In this document: positions 1 through 11,180 of the stretch, one piece after another
Layout: each line of letters opens with the position of its first letter
Position numbering within the stretch: the first letter of the stretch is position 1
Assembly (NCBI GenBank): GCA_011109175.1
Contig: RDEW01000010.1
Coordinates: 1,226,281-1,290,280 of the forward strand
Length of the DNA: 64,000 nt
Source: Dicyema japonicum
Lineage: Eukaryota > Dicyemida > Rhombozoa > Dicyemidae
Direction: 5' to 3'
The notes under the pieces: model-generated
Databases searched by the model: none
What the model was told of the DNA's origin: nothing
What the model saw: the letters and a program-made list of their open reading frames with translations, nothing else
Position numbers and translations under genes: made by a program

Positions 1-382
1 CGTCATATTACAGTTAGCGAGCAACAGCCGAATTTGTACGATTTCCAGGAGAAGAGGGCCCTCTCAAAATTGTATTTTGGATTTTTCATAGTAAGGAGTG
101 GATTTTATGTTTCAGTACCTTTACTACCTTGAATTATTGAACAACGTGAACATGGTAGTGATTTTGGAGAAAGACTTCATAGAAACTCGCTTCTCAGTCA
201 CTCTTCCATTTATCACGACTGAGAACAACATTGCTGATAAATTGCTGGTTTCCATCAAATTTTTATTTTTGACGACCAAACGACGCTTGGAGGTGGTATT
301 TAAGGAAGAACCCTGTGATTTGCTAAAAATGGCTTCGGATTTTGCTAACATTCCCCAAAATTTAAATGTAGCCAGAAAGTAG
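1..382 (+). CDS. 3' end of an unrecognised gene, two exons
   Basis: Frame 1 is open from the first base to 90. It continues after a 25-nt GT...AG intron (91-115) as YLYYLELLNN and runs to the stop at 380-382, about 119 residues in all. The joined protein is rich in Leu, Phe and Lys, with no signal peptide or motif I can name. It ends ...QNLNVARK. The join keeps the frame without any indel, and the intron length matches other genes in the window, so I treat it as a real gene entering from the left. The internal ATG at 98 lies inside the intron and is not the start. Function unknown. Confidence 0.5.
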
Positions 383-1471
383 TTATTTATAGTCAGATCT
401 AATCAAAATTGCTAGAAACTTTAAACTCGCCATTTTGGCGGAAATGGAAGATAAAGTACTTTGCTTGTACATTTTAGGGGCCAGATTTGAATGATATCAG
501 GTTTATTTTTGATAAATATTTGTACTTTACATATAAAAAAGAATAAAGTTTTTGATTATCATTTATTTTTTGTATATAAAATTTAAAAAAATAAGACTTG
601 CATCCTCATTTTTTTCCAGGGGTAAAAATAATAGCTATCGAGATAGACTCTAAAAATATCCAGTCTTACGCAGATCGTTAGGGACTCTTTGGATCATGGA
701 GATATTTATTAGACTAAACTCCAAGTTGAGATGGAGGCCTTGAAAGTTGTTATTAGGTGATTAAATTCTCTGAAGAAAAGATGACTTGGGCGATTTCAAG
801 ATTTAACTCCAAGAAAAAGGAAATTAGGTGATTTCGATTTCAATGATTCTTCACATGCTTCAGCTCAGCTACTTCTTAATAAATATAAATGAATTTTTTT
901 TATTACAAAAAATAAGTAAAGTTAAACTTGAGAGACAGTCGAAATACCATGGGTAATCCGACAAAAAGCCAGGACTTTTCATTGAGACCTTCATCACTCA
1001 CTCAACTCTTAATCTTGACTCTTCTTCACCAGAGTCGCCTTCACTGGTCTCAATAGTTTTTCTTGGGCTTTATTCAACTTTGTTCCGAATTTCATAGGGA
1101 GAGGAAACATAGTGGTGCATGGCTTTTCATGCAAGGTAATTTACGTTAAATATTTTGTAAAATTACTGGTAAAAATACGTTTTTTATTAATGAAAATTAA
1201 AATCATAATTATATTAGTTCAAAGACAAAACCTAATTTAATTAAAAAATAAATAAATATTTATTTAATTTTTATATAAATTTAAATAAATTCTTAATAAT
1301 ATCGAAATGAATCATTTAATAGGTCAGGTCATTTTAATTTTTCAGCTCTTTCACTTGTCTAATCGTCTTCATTATTAAAGTTGAAGGGAGGACATGGATT
1401 GCCACAGACTCTTTTAATCACATTAGAGCTTTGCTGCATGTTCAATATTATTTAAAAATTCTAAAAATCAA
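383..1471. other. AT-rich intergenic stretch
   Basis: No convincing reading frame or repeat seen. Runs of A/T dominate at 520-600 and 1150-1320. The stretch near 1000-1080 is less AT-rich, but no frame in it stays open. Confidence 0.5.
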
Positions 1472-1830
1472 ATGAAAGCTCATTTTGGCAATAGAGCAGT
1501 TTTTAGTTTGACAGAGAAAAGCAAATCTAAAACTTTTGCAGTTTTGACCGAGAAGACTTATAAGTTAATATTTAAACTTGAGGTTGAACATAATGTAGTC
1601 AAAATAAGTCACATTATACTCAAAAATGATACTGGTAAGTATTTAGGTTTAATTTAGCTGTATTGCTTCATAAAATGCTTAAATTGACTCATCAAGTAGG
1701 CGAATATTGTCATTGCTGTAAATTAATATTGAAGAATGATCACTGTATTCTTGTACTGAGGAATTTCAAAATTCAATTTCTAAGAAATGATGGAATTACA
1801 AGTTCACTGGGAAAGGTTTACTTTAACTAA
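1472..1830 (+). CDS. small two-exon gene, 111 aa, function unknown
   Basis: Exon 1 is 1472-1634 and exon 2 is 1658-1830, separated by a 23-nt GT...AG intron (1635-1657). Joined, they give 112 codons including the stop with no frameshift. The protein starts MKAHFGNRAVFSLTEK and contains a Cys-rich patch (EYCHCCKLILKND) in exon 2. The frame is open upstream as far as a TAG at 1424, so a further 5' exon is possible. The profile of alternating hydrophobic beta-like segments could suit a small domain protein, but I do not recognise the family. An intact frame across a micro-intron is the main argument that it is real. Confidence 0.5.
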
Positions 1831-2285
1831 TCTTAGACGGTCAATGCGACTGTTCAGTGTCGAATCTGCCAAATAGAAAATCAATCAAAGCTCATAACGG
1901 GAAGCACAAATATATCGTAAAAGCTAAATCTAACAACTACTAACCGTTTCGTTCCTTCATGCTAATATATGGGTTGGGAGAGTTCTAGTTAGTCGATATG
2001 AGTCTACTTGAGATACATTAAGTTTTTTTTCTTAATCAGCTGAATTATATTTAAAATTATATTTAGGTGACTGTAAACTCGATTAGTGAAATTTGTGCTG
2101 GCAGATTTCTTAGACACATGGCCTTGAACGAAGTCGTTAGGCGAGCTTTGGACGCCGCCGAACATTCCTCCATGCTCGAACCAGTCGGTCTTTGCGGGCG
2201 TGACAAAAACGACCAGATGGGATGACAATCTTCTTTTTTGAAGCCGGGAAACCTCTTTTCTGGGACGTCAGCTGCACTGGCACTT
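1831..2285. other. intergenic stretch running into LINE debris
   Basis: Nothing recognisable in 1831-2110. From about 2110 a GC-richer segment shares the phrase gaacgaagtcgtt with 3123 onward, so it probably belongs to the same repeat as the RLE-LINE fragments that follow. Confidence 0.4.
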
Positions 2286-2520
2286 TTTACCCTTGCAACC
2301 TACTTCAGAGTGCCTCTGGAGCTGTTCTGCCGCTGAGAGGGCTGAGAGGTTGAAACTGGCAAAGTACACGGTTCTACCCAATAATTTTTTGTTCGTGAAT
2401 CCCTCAATGAATCGTATTTCTACACGATCAGGAGACCCCCGTGTTTGTTGCTGGTTATTTAAGCGAATCTCGCTCGCTATCCTGAAAGGGAATGGCAACA
2501 CAGTCGGGGGCCGCTAAATG
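2286..2520 (+). mobile_element. RLE-LINE 3' fragment (C-terminal domain)
   Basis: The frame reads AAERAERLKLAKYTVL, then after a deletion GDPRVCCWLFKRISLAIL and a stop. This is the C-terminal end of a non-LTR retrotransposon protein that recurs at least ten times in the window with the signature G-D-x-R-x3-W-L-F-x-x-I-S-L-A-I-x-R-G-N. A fragment only, not a gene. Confidence 0.65.
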
Positions 2521-2689
2521 ACCATTTGCTCATTTTTTTCATATTTAAAAAAATTATGATTATTAAAAAATAATTATTTGACTAATATATAAAAACTAGG
2601 TCATGTGAATTTTCTAATAAAAACTGTCATTTAAAATATTACCTAAAAACTGTCATTTAAAGCAGTAAACAGTCAATAATTCGCGTGGC

Positions 2690-3410
2690 GCCTTGTGGTG
2701 CTACATGGATAGTTTGTCAAAATTATTCTCCTTCCTTCCGATGGCGTCACTGGATCCACCTTACAGAGGAGGCGCCCAATGCCTGGCCGGCATCAAGAGG
2801 GTCCAACAATTCTTCCCCGAGGACAACGTCGTTACCTGGTGACAAGTTCTGAAATGCTGGAACGAGTCAGGGTCGAGGAGATAGTTAGTTTGGTTTCTCT
2901 TGGTCTTTGGAAATAATTACCAGGGAATTTACTGAGATTTATTATTCTCTCCAACTTTATTTGTACGTTTTACCTTAGTCAATCTACCAAAGCATCGGAC
3001 AATGTCTTTATCTGTTCTCGAGCAACAGTCTAATGCCTTGCCATTGATGTATCTTTTCAATGTTTTTGGTTTATAATTCGTTTTGAGGTCATCTAATTAC
3101 TGCAGATTTCTCAGAGGTCTTGAACGAAGTCGTTGAGAGGGTGAAACTGCCAAAGTACTCGGTCCTACCCAATGATTTTTGTTCGTGAATCCCCCAATGA
3201 ATCGGATTTCTACAGGATCAGGACACCCCCGTGGAAATCCTTAAAGTGGAGTGGGATCAAATGAACCTTTTTCATGCCAGTCTGGAAATAGGTGCCACCT
3301 TAGAAAGGTGGATCACACGACGCCACTCTATAGGAAGGGGAAGAAAAAAAACAGTCAAAACAAACAGAAAACATCAAACAAACTAGCATCGTAGCACCAC
3401 GGGGAGATAA
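2690..3410. repeat. short inverted repeat pair
   Basis: 2690-2775 (ttgtggtgctac...ggcgtcac...ggatccacctt) is mirrored, with gaps, by 3285-3410. Both arms carry the GTGGTGCTAC and GGATCCACCTT phrases on opposite strands. A fold-back or degraded transposon end is possible. Confidence 0.45.
3122..3240 (+). mobile_element. RLE-LINE 3' fragment, second copy
   Basis: Direct repeat of 2330-2445 with scattered differences (gaaactgccaaagtactcgg versus gaaactggcaaagtacacgg). It encodes the same broken stretch FLFVNPPMNRIST. Confidence 0.6.
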
Positions 3411-3659
3411 AAAATGTTTCTTAGTAAAACTTTCATTATAAAAAATTATTAATAATATTAAAATTACATTTAGTACATATTTTTATTTAAAATATTAATT
3501 ATAAAACATGTATCTAATCTAACACGTGATACCTTGGAAAAAATTAGGATCTACTGTGCTAGTTAGTACTGTGGTCTCTAAATGTGTTCATTGTCAGGTA
3601 TCAAATATAGTAATTTTAGTCAAAACGATTGCTTGCAACTAAACCTGAAATTCGGCAAT

Positions 3660-4115
3660 CATTGCTTATGCTCCAAGAGATCGGTACATTGTAGATCTTG
3701 TTGATTTACTTCGATATTCTTCTCAAAATGAAAACCATGGTTCTTATAGACTTTTTTTTCTTAGTTTGCTGTTGTTGAAAATGCCTTCACCAAATCTGGA
3801 AGTGAGATATCCTGAATGCTAAAGAATTTTTTTTCTTATTGGACCGCCTACTATCCTACATACGGATGATGGCAAGGAATTCAAACATAGCACATGCAAG
3901 AGTTATGCGATAAATTTGCCATTTCGCATGTTACAGGACGTCAACGAGCTCCTTGGATACATGGACAAGCAGAGCGGTTTTTTCTCAATAGATTTAATTA
4001 ATCAATTAAAAGATGAGTTTCTTCCACGAGTTCATCCAAGGGAAATTTTGGAAGTTAACTATTGTTGACCAGGACGAAGAGGACGAGTTCATATTAGTCG
4101 AGCTAAAAAATGTTG
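3660..4115 (+). pseudogene. retroelement-type DDE integrase fragment
   Basis: Three pieces in different frames line up with integrase cores of the KRBA2/Gypsy type. They are RDRYIVDLVDLLRYSS (strand carrying the first Asp), GPPTILHTDDGKEF (second Asp) and GRQRAPWIHGQAERF (equivalent of GRPRHPQTQGSVERF, third acidic residue). Frameshifts and stops separate them, so it is dead. I see no LTRs beside it. A KRBA2-like domesticated or Maverick-type source cannot be excluded. Confidence 0.6.
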
Positions 4116-4498
4116 ACCTTTGAAATTTTTTAAGATGTGTTTTTTTTTAAATTGGATTACTTTTTTGATTACTAACATTACTTGGGTTAGGGTTAGAGTT
4201 GATTTAAAATAGTTTAGCTTGCAGATTGCAATTTTTGAAGAAAATCGTGGTGAAATTTCTGATTATGTTTTTTTCTCACGGACGAGTCATTTTTGTTATA
4301 ACTGTTATATTTGCATCCATCGTAGTTGGCTCTCTACATCAACGTCTTGCTTTTCTAGATGAAAACAGCAATGTGGATTCTGACCTGACTTTTAATCATG
4401 AAATTTTTGTTGATTTTGACACTTGAAGTATTACGGACTCGGGGATCCATTGACTCCATAAATGCCGAAAATTAACTCATTTTAATATTTTAAACTAA
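4116..4498. other. no gene seen
   Basis: Contains a 66-codon open frame (4226-4426) with a hydrophobic N-terminal half but no family resemblance and no flanking exon. I do not call it. Confidence 0.4.
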
Positions 4499-4530
4499 GA
4501 ATATCTTCAAACACATTTTTTTCGCGGGCC

Positions 4531-4564
4531 GGACTATTAATTTTTGATTTAACAAGATATTTGA
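4531..4564. repeat. 34-bp target-site duplication, left copy
   Basis: Begins ggactattaat and ends gatatttga. It matches 7169-7202 at 32 of 34 positions and abuts the 3' end of the LINE. Confidence 0.75.
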
Positions 4565-7168
4565 AAATGAAAATAAATTAAAACAGCAGGTTATGGAATA
4601 GGTATCTATCAGTCCGCCGGTTGGCCTGGACTGTTCATCCGGGTACCCCTTTTCCTTAAAATCCATCCATTTACTTGTCTACCTAGTTACACATTTTGAT
4701 TTGAATATCTACCCTTACTGTTTTCTTCCTCAGTCAGGCCTTCGTTCAATTTCTTCCCAAGGGATAGTTTGATCGCCGCTCGCCTTGTTTTCTCTAGTCG
4801 GGCGAGAATCTTCACTCTCGAGGGTCGTCGTAAATAAGTCTGGGAAGAGTCACATTCCGAAAGACAAAGAGCATGGTATCAACATCCAACCTTAGTCTTC
4901 TAGTGCAGAACAATGCTTGCACAGCCTTCTTCCTTCGCTCTTCGATGTCCTTCAGGTATGATTTTCTCCCATCTACTGCAATCCCCAGGTATTTCAGGGA
5001 TGAAACTCTCGGTGTACGAAGAGTGTAGGACTCTTCCTGATGCCTACCCGGCCTGCTTATCCTCAAGTAACTGGATTTTTCCGTGGAGAGTTTCGTGCCT
5101 CTCCGATCGCACCAACCCTGGACTTTGTCGATAAAAGCTCCTAGTCGCCGCTCTGAGAGGTATGCCTTCAGAGACGAATCCAGGATTAAGATGTCGTCCG
5201 CGTATATCATCAACTTGGTCCTGACGTCTTGCGGTGACGGAAAATCTTCCATAAATACGTTGAATAACAGGGGGAGATGGCACTCCCCTTTTAAGCGATA
5301 TACCATCAGAATATCTTCCACCGACTACCACGTGAGATATCCTCCCAGTCAAATAGTCTTTCAACCATAGGAACATTTGTTTAGATATCTTTGATCGTAC
5401 AAGTTGACAAAATAAGGCTTTGTGCCATACACTGTCGATGCCTTTGAGATGTCAAGGCAAACAAGGCTCAACTGGCTTTTCTTCTAAAATGCATTTGTAA
5501 TTTCGTAGTTTAGTGAGTAAATACAATTTCCGCACGATCTTCCCGGACGGAAACCTCATTGGAAAGGTCGTAGAAAGTTACTCTCTTCTATATACCGATT
5601 CAATCTCTTGAATACAATCCGTTCCATAATCTTTGATGTAGAACATATAAGCTTATTGGCCTATAACTAAGAGGATCCTTCCTCGACTTTCCAGGTTTGT
5701 GGATCATCTTCACAATAGAACGCTTCCATAACGGAGGAACATGTCCGAGCTTAAAACTCGAGTTATACATCTTTTGTAGAACAAATAGTAGTTCATCGGA
5801 CCCTTCTTTAAACATAATCATCGGAATGCTGTCGAATCCAGGAGCCTTTTTTTGCACTCGCGTATAGCAGTTCTGACTTCTGCCAGAGTGATTTCCTCTA
5901 CCAGACTTCGCCCATAGAGTGATCCATAGAATTAGATATCTCCTCTGAAAATTTCTTAGGTATAATACTAACAGGGTCAACTCCCTGTATATTTTCCACT
6001 TGTTTTCTAATACTGAAGGTACTCTTTCCAAGGGAATTGTCCTTCCCTCTTGATCGGCAAGCACAATATTTTTTGCCTTTAAATTTCCATCAGTTAGCCT
6101 TCTGTACATTTTCCAGAAACAAGGGTTCTTCCAGTTAACTTTCGAGGCTGCATTCTTCAATTTATTTTCGGCGTTTACTTTCCAAGTTTTTGTGATATTT
6201 TTTGAATCACATCAATTCTACTTTTCAGAGTTGTCCTGTCACAAATCAACACATCGTCTGTGCTTCGCCTTCAGAGTATTCCTCTCGCGAATAAGATTCC
6301 GTAATGAAGGTGGGCAAGACTGTTTGTTCTTCAGAAAGCTCTTGGAGTAGACCTTCTTTCCATATAGTCATAGATACATCAGCATAGTATTGGATAGTTC
6401 CCAGTTAAAAACGTCCAGGTGTAGAAAAAAATGAGTCTTATTAGTACGGTCTTCGACAAATAATGGCGATAATGTCCCCAGTCTATCGACGAGGTATCAA
6501 AGAATAAGAAAATACCTTCAGCAATGTTCGACTCCAGGTTTATAGTTACTTCCTGAGGGATATGATCACTCCCTATGTCCCAAAGTAATTTTGGTCTGTC
6601 TACATGATCCAGGAGTTGTGGAGACACTAGAGCCAATCCAAGCATGTCACCGCCATAGTGTGAGAAATGGTTAGGTTCCTCAGACGTCAAGACTTCAACT
6701 CCAATTTCGCTAACCAGATCTGCTAGGAGTCGCCCGTCCCCGTTGTTTTTGCAACATCCGTAGCTCGTATTCTTAGCATTCAGGTCTCCTACCAAGATCG
6801 ACATAGGGTTTGTTTCGAAAAATTGAACAATTTTCGCAGAGATCGAGTCATGTCCTTAGAGTAGCCCTCCCACGCTTATCCATGTCCCTCCACATTGTAT
6901 ATCGACGGACACAAATTCCGATTCGTCGGCCAATACAGTTGTTCAGACGTGCAATAATTTCATTTAGCTCCCGAGACACCGTCTCGGAGACTACTGCCTT
7001 GTTCTGCTTAAGTTTCCATGTAGCACTCCGCTCCACCACCCATCCTGAGTATGTAATATATTGGTCCTCATCATCTCTTGTGTTTGCTTGACCGCTTCTG
7101 AGATACCGTCTCGGAAACTTCTGACTTGCTCTGCATAAGTTTCCTTGTAGCACTCCGCTCCACCGGCG
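4565..7168 (-). mobile_element. jockey-like LINE (LINE-J1), defective
   Basis: Minus-strand non-LTR element. Endonuclease pieces lie at 6379-6804 (VGDLNAKN, and GSDHIP as the SDH motif). RT N-terminal motifs lie at 5600-6160 (GFDSIPMIMFKEG, LSYRPISL). The RT core lies at 4812-5321 (MIYADDILIL with the YADD box, SSLKYLGIAVDG thumb). Stops and frameshifts separate them. The 5' end (6969-7163) holds two tandem 127-bp-period copies of a GC-rich unit, and the 3' end is A-rich. It is flanked by a 34-bp duplication and sits inside hAT-A, so it is younger than that element. Confidence 0.8.
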
Positions 7169-7202
7169 GGACTATTAATTTGTGATTTAACAGGATATTT
7201 GA
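7169..7202. repeat. 34-bp target-site duplication, right copy
   Basis: Partner of 4531-4564, abutting the LINE 5' end. Confidence 0.75.
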
Positions 7203-7373
7203 TTCATACCATGATTTTTATAATATTTTGAAATTTTTTTATAATTTAAAAACATTTAACAACATATTTATTATTTTTTAAATTAAAATATGTTCCTGAA
7301 ACTTGACATCTTTTTTTCTTCATAATAGCGTCATATCTCGTGTTAAATCCGAGTTACCGTCAATCTTAGAATT

Positions 7374-8151
7374 TCATTTAGATGAGTGTGTGAGCCTTAA
7401 ACGAAATCTTGTTTTGTTTATGTTCATTAAAGAGATCAGTTGTTCACATTGATATGTACTCCCAAACATGGGCAAAATCATCGCAGCTAGGGCTGTTAAG
7501 TTGGGATACTCTGGCAAGAGATATTTATAAAAGCTGCCTAAGCCCACCATGGTGAATTTATTTTTCAGATCTGAGTCATATTTCAAATCAATAATTTCCA
7601 GTTGTAGGCTGGCTGGAAGATGAGCAATATTTGCAGTAAATGGCATCGAAAAACAGTAAATTCATTTTCAAATTCACGGAAAATTTCAAAACGTGTCGTA
7701 GCAATCCTGTAATTTTCTCTTTATACCGATTTATGTCACATTAGATGTGGTGGAAATTACACTTTTTAAACAAGAAAAATTCTCAGGGTTTCCCACTGTC
7801 AATTGCGTCTCCCATAACATTAGTTTCATAGTGAAAGCTTGTTTGTATTCGAAATAATGTGTAAAAACTTTATTTCGGCCTTGCAAACTTTTGTTAAGTG
7901 TGTTCAGGTGTTCTGAAATATCCACCAAAAAAGCTAAATATAGCAACCAATCAAGAGATTCCAATTCTGGTAATGGTTTGTTCTTTGTAAACATGAATAT
8001 ATATTGAAGCTGCCACTTTTTTGAAAGATCTGCATTTGGTATCAACTTTACGTTTTGTTGAAAAAGACAATTTCACAAGACCAGAAAAACAATTATATGT
8101 CGTGAGAGTGATTGAGCGCTGAGCGTGATGACAGGTGCCAACATCTGTCAT
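7374..8151 (-). pseudogene. hAT-A transposase remnant
   Basis: The minus strand carries LAFLVDISEHLNTLNKSL and FTMKLMLWETQL (7731-8045), then the C-terminal dimerisation region with FGSTYQCEQLISLMNINKTR (7374-7646). These are hallmark strings of GTF2IRD2/ZBED5-type hAT proteins. Frame breaks separate the pieces and the N-terminal zinc finger is missing, so it cannot be active. Confidence 0.8.
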
Positions 8152-8332
8152 GTTAATTGAAAATTAATCAATACTTAAGTTTTGAAATAATTTGTGCATT
8201 TTTATATAAAATCATTATTTTTACTGATAGAAATCAATCTTAGGTGATAATAATTATATTATGTCGAGAGCGCAGAGAGTGATCCATCACTGTCAATTAT
8301 CGTAAAAAAATAAAATAATCCTCATGCACTGG

Positions 8333-8425
8333 AGATCTCCGCGAACGCCGCTGGCTGTTTGAGCTAATTTCGCTCGCAATTCTGAGAGGGAACAGCCACG
8401 CAGTGAGGGCGGCAGCTAACTGATG
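8333..8425 (+). mobile_element. RLE-LINE 3' fragment
   Basis: An uninterrupted frame reads GDLRERRWLFELISLAILRG and then reaches a stop. It is the cleanest copy of the family C-terminus in the window. It lies inside hAT-A. Confidence 0.65.
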
Positions 8426-8652
8426 TTTTGTCCTTTTTTTATTTGATATAAAAATAAAAAAATACTTTTAAACTTATGTCGCGGGCCATATGAGACCATG
8501 AAGTGGGCCGTATCTTTGACATTCCTGTATTAAATGATTAGTTTCGATGTTATTCAGAATTTATTTAAATTTATATAAAAAATTAATAAATATTTATTTA
8601 TTTTTTTAAATTTATAAAAGTATTTATGAGTCATAAACTATGAATTTCTGCA

Positions 8653-9005
8653 TTAATTAACAAAATTTTTAAAGATTAAAGAATACTGACTATTTATGCC
8701 AAATACAAAAATTTGGAAATGATGGTTATCTCGAGAATTGAGGATTTGGTCACCGTAAAATACGATTTGCTAATGTATGTAGTTTTTTTATTTTCTAGAT
8801 TTTTCGTTGTCTCTATTTTTGTCTGCTTTATCGTTAATCTGTTACTATTTCAGTCATCGGTTGTCTGGGTGTAGGTTGGTGGGGCTTGTTAACTTCTAAG
8901 CGCAGGGTTTTTGATCCAACAGTATGTTTACCTCAAAGGCTTTGAACTGATCCTTGGCCGGTCCCATTCACCTCAAATTTGGAATCTTATGACAAATATT
9001 ACAAC
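8653..9005. repeat. left arm of a long inverted repeat
   Basis: About 353 bp, the reverse complement of 9770-10127 with scattered substitutions. Shared landmarks include gccaaatacaaaaatttgga, cagtcatcggttgtctggg and ccttggccggtcccattcac. The outer border is near gcattaattaac and the inner border is at tattacaac. Confidence 0.85.
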
Positions 9006-9732
9006 ATAAGTCTTATTTCTGCCATTGTATTGGGACTGATTGACCTGATTTTTGTCCTCATAATTTTTGGTTGCTACAAATCAATCAGAATTCGGGCTCA
9101 GCTCATAAAGAAGAGTTCCAAGTATTGGATAGACTTCTTAAAATTAGGGCACTCCGTTACATTTTGGGGTATTTTGTGGGCATTAATTCCTATGGTGGGA
9201 ATAGCTATAGTTACCTTATTTTGCTTCGCCACTGCTGCGTAGCATTCCACGTGAACCTTAGGTATCTCCAAACCAGTGGAAGGCGAGTCTCCGAACAAGC
9301 AAGAATGAGCGCGAACTGGTAATGCATCTAAATGTGGCGATCAACGTCATTCATCGGTTTCTCAAAAAAGTGGCATTTACGTATACTTGAATTTGTAGTT
9401 TAGATGTCGACCGTATTACTCTGTCTACATATCGATCACGTGGTTCTGGATGAGTCAGTTCATTGATGACTTTTCACGTGCGTGATTAGTGGCTCGTTTA
9501 GTCAATATTATTGGGTTTAAATAAGTCTGAGGATATTTCAATGTTTCCGTCGTTAAGTCTTTCTTCATCGTTTTGCGGTTTTCACTGCAAATTTTTACAA
9601 TTAGGTATCACCTTGGGTCCGTGGCCTTTGGATCCTTCACTATTGCTCTGGTCACATTCTTCAGAACTTGTCTCGACTACACGTCAAAACAACTGAAATT
9701 TGCCAATAAATTTGTCAACTCAACATTCCAGT
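8970..9732 (+). pseudogene. SLC44A: choline transporter-like protein (SLC44) fragment
   Basis: This is the loop between the two inverted arms. 8979-9242 encodes two membrane segments around KSIRIRAQLIKKSSKY, matching the RIRIAIALIKEAS loop of SLC44 proteins. Then follow WFWMSQFIDDF, SGSFSQYYW (family GAFASYYWA), a 27-nt intron at 9578-9604, RYHLGSVAFGSF and the segment ending LDYTSKQLKFANKF before a stop. SLC44 proteins have about ten membrane helices and roughly 650 residues. Only the middle is here, both ends are missing, and at least two single-base frameshifts interrupt it. Genuine SLC44-type signature strings make the identity firm. A functional product is unlikely. Confidence 0.75.
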
Positions 9733-9769
9733 AACGATTTTGGTTAAATTTGGTAGAAGTTTCAAAAGT

Positions 9770-10127
9770 CGTTTAGTTGTAATATTTGTCATAAGAATCC
9801 AAATTTGGGGTGAATGGGACCGGCCAAGGATCAGTTCCAATGCCTTTGTGGTAAACATACTGTTGGATCAAATACCCTGCGCCTAGAAGTTAACAAGTTC
9901 TACCAACCTACTCCCAGACAACCGATGACTGAAATAGTAACAGAATAACGATAAAGCAGACAAAAATGGAGACAACGAAGAATCTAGAAAATAAAAAACT
10001 ACATTCATTAGCAAATCGTATTTTACGGTGACCAAATCCTCAATTCTCCAGATAACCATCATTTCCAAATTTTTGTATTTGGCATAATTATTCAGCATTC
10101 TTTAATCTAAAAATTTTGTTAATTAAT
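9770..10127. repeat. right arm of the long inverted repeat
   Basis: Reverse complement of 8653-9005. Inner border gttgtaatatttgtcataag, outer border gttaattaatac. Roughly 764 bp separate the arms. Confidence 0.85.
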
Positions 10128-10754
10128 ACATAAATACGGCCATTTAAACGCTATAAACGTTGAGATGGGTGGTAAGCCTGCGAATAGTTTGGAAGATCTT
10201 AAAAATTTCTGACTTCCGAGTGAAATTTTGAGGAAGCTTTGGAAATCTTCAGAACTATTTCTTTTCAACACTGGTTTGTTACTCCTCTTAGGAATATCAA
10301 AGAATTTATCAGTTGAAGTTGATTTACTCTTTATTTTAGTTGAAGGGATTGATTGACATTTGTGAGTACATTCTTGGACTCTCAATTGAGTTGCATCGTG
10401 AGAGACTATCCAATGAATCACTTTCTGATAATAAACGATAATGTGAGATAGCTCTCTATTTCGTCAACTGCACTCTCCAGCAGTCTCATCAAATAATTAG
10501 ATTGATACAAGTCATGGACCCTACTTATAATTTAAAAAACTATAAAACGGTCATTCACCTGGCTAATAGACTGATTAAGCTTCCCCCCTCACGAAAATGA
10601 AAATCCGGTGACATTATGACCTAACCGTTATAGGCATGGGCAATCATACCTGATAGCAGCAAAGACCCGGTAGATACTGTTCCTATTGATTACCTGACCC
10701 CATATGCGGGGTTATAAGCTACATCCCAGTATTTAGTAGTAAATGTTGTCTCAC
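10128..10754. other. no recognised gene
   Basis: The minus strand is open for 100 codons at 10119-10421 (Ser/Lys-rich, starts MIHWIVSHDATQ) without a family match. 10440-10750 has mixed composition and no recognisable feature. Confidence 0.35.
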
Positions 10755-10813
10755 ACTTTTAAACTTATGGCGCGGGCCATTTGAGACCGCGGGCCGTATC
10801 TTTGACATCCCTG
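10755..10813. mobile_element. solo right end of hAT-A
   Basis: Closely matches 8463-8527: acttttaaacttatggcgcg, gggccgtatctttgacat, ending CCCTG. No transposase is attached, so it is a deletion product or a solo terminus. Confidence 0.6.
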
Positions 10814-11025
10814 CTCTAACTATTCCGATGAAGCTTTTATGCCGGGTAATTAGCACATTTCATCGAGAAATTGATTTTTCTTAAAAGTTGCAAACCTCTT
10901 ATGTTCTCCGTGCAGCCAGTTGACTAGTTCACTAAAACTTTTTGTTGGATTTTTATTCAACATAATACATCATGTTCTTAGAGCAGCCAATGTACTACCT
11001 CACTCAGACATTTTGTTTCATTTTT

Positions 11026-11180
11026 ACGACCTCACAGACCCACTTATCGAAGGCTTTGACCCACTAGGATATCAGTATACACGTGATTTGACGTATCTAC
11101 TCCAGTAATTCACAGCATTTGCCAGTCTCTGCTCGTCCGTGTTCAATTTATCCTGAGAGTTCCCCCACTGGTGACTCAAC
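11026..11180. repeat. left arm of a second inverted repeat
   Basis: Reverse complement of 12582-12751. Shared phrases are acctcacagaccca, acacgtgattt, cgtatctac and agttcccccactggtgactc. A 46-bp unit containing gtctctgctcgtccg is then repeated once in tandem to about 11228. Confidence 0.75.

Larger units (their letters stand above)
4499..8527 (-). mobile_element. hAT-A element (GTF2IRD2/ZBED-type), split by a LINE
   Basis: The right end (8463-8527) reads inward on the minus strand as CAGGAATGTCAAAG followed by GGCCC-rich sequence, the common hAT end CAGGGGTGTCAAAC...GGCCCGCG. The left end near 4499-4533 keeps ...TCAAACACATT...CGCGGGCCGG. Transposase remnants lie at 7374-8151. A LINE at 4565-7168 interrupts the element. 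The left terminus is degenerate, so the exact border is uncertain. Confidence 0.6.

Noticed and set aside
5083..5370. Open plus-strand frame of 95 codons
   Set aside because: Antisense shadow of the LINE-J1 reverse transcriptase on the minus strand.
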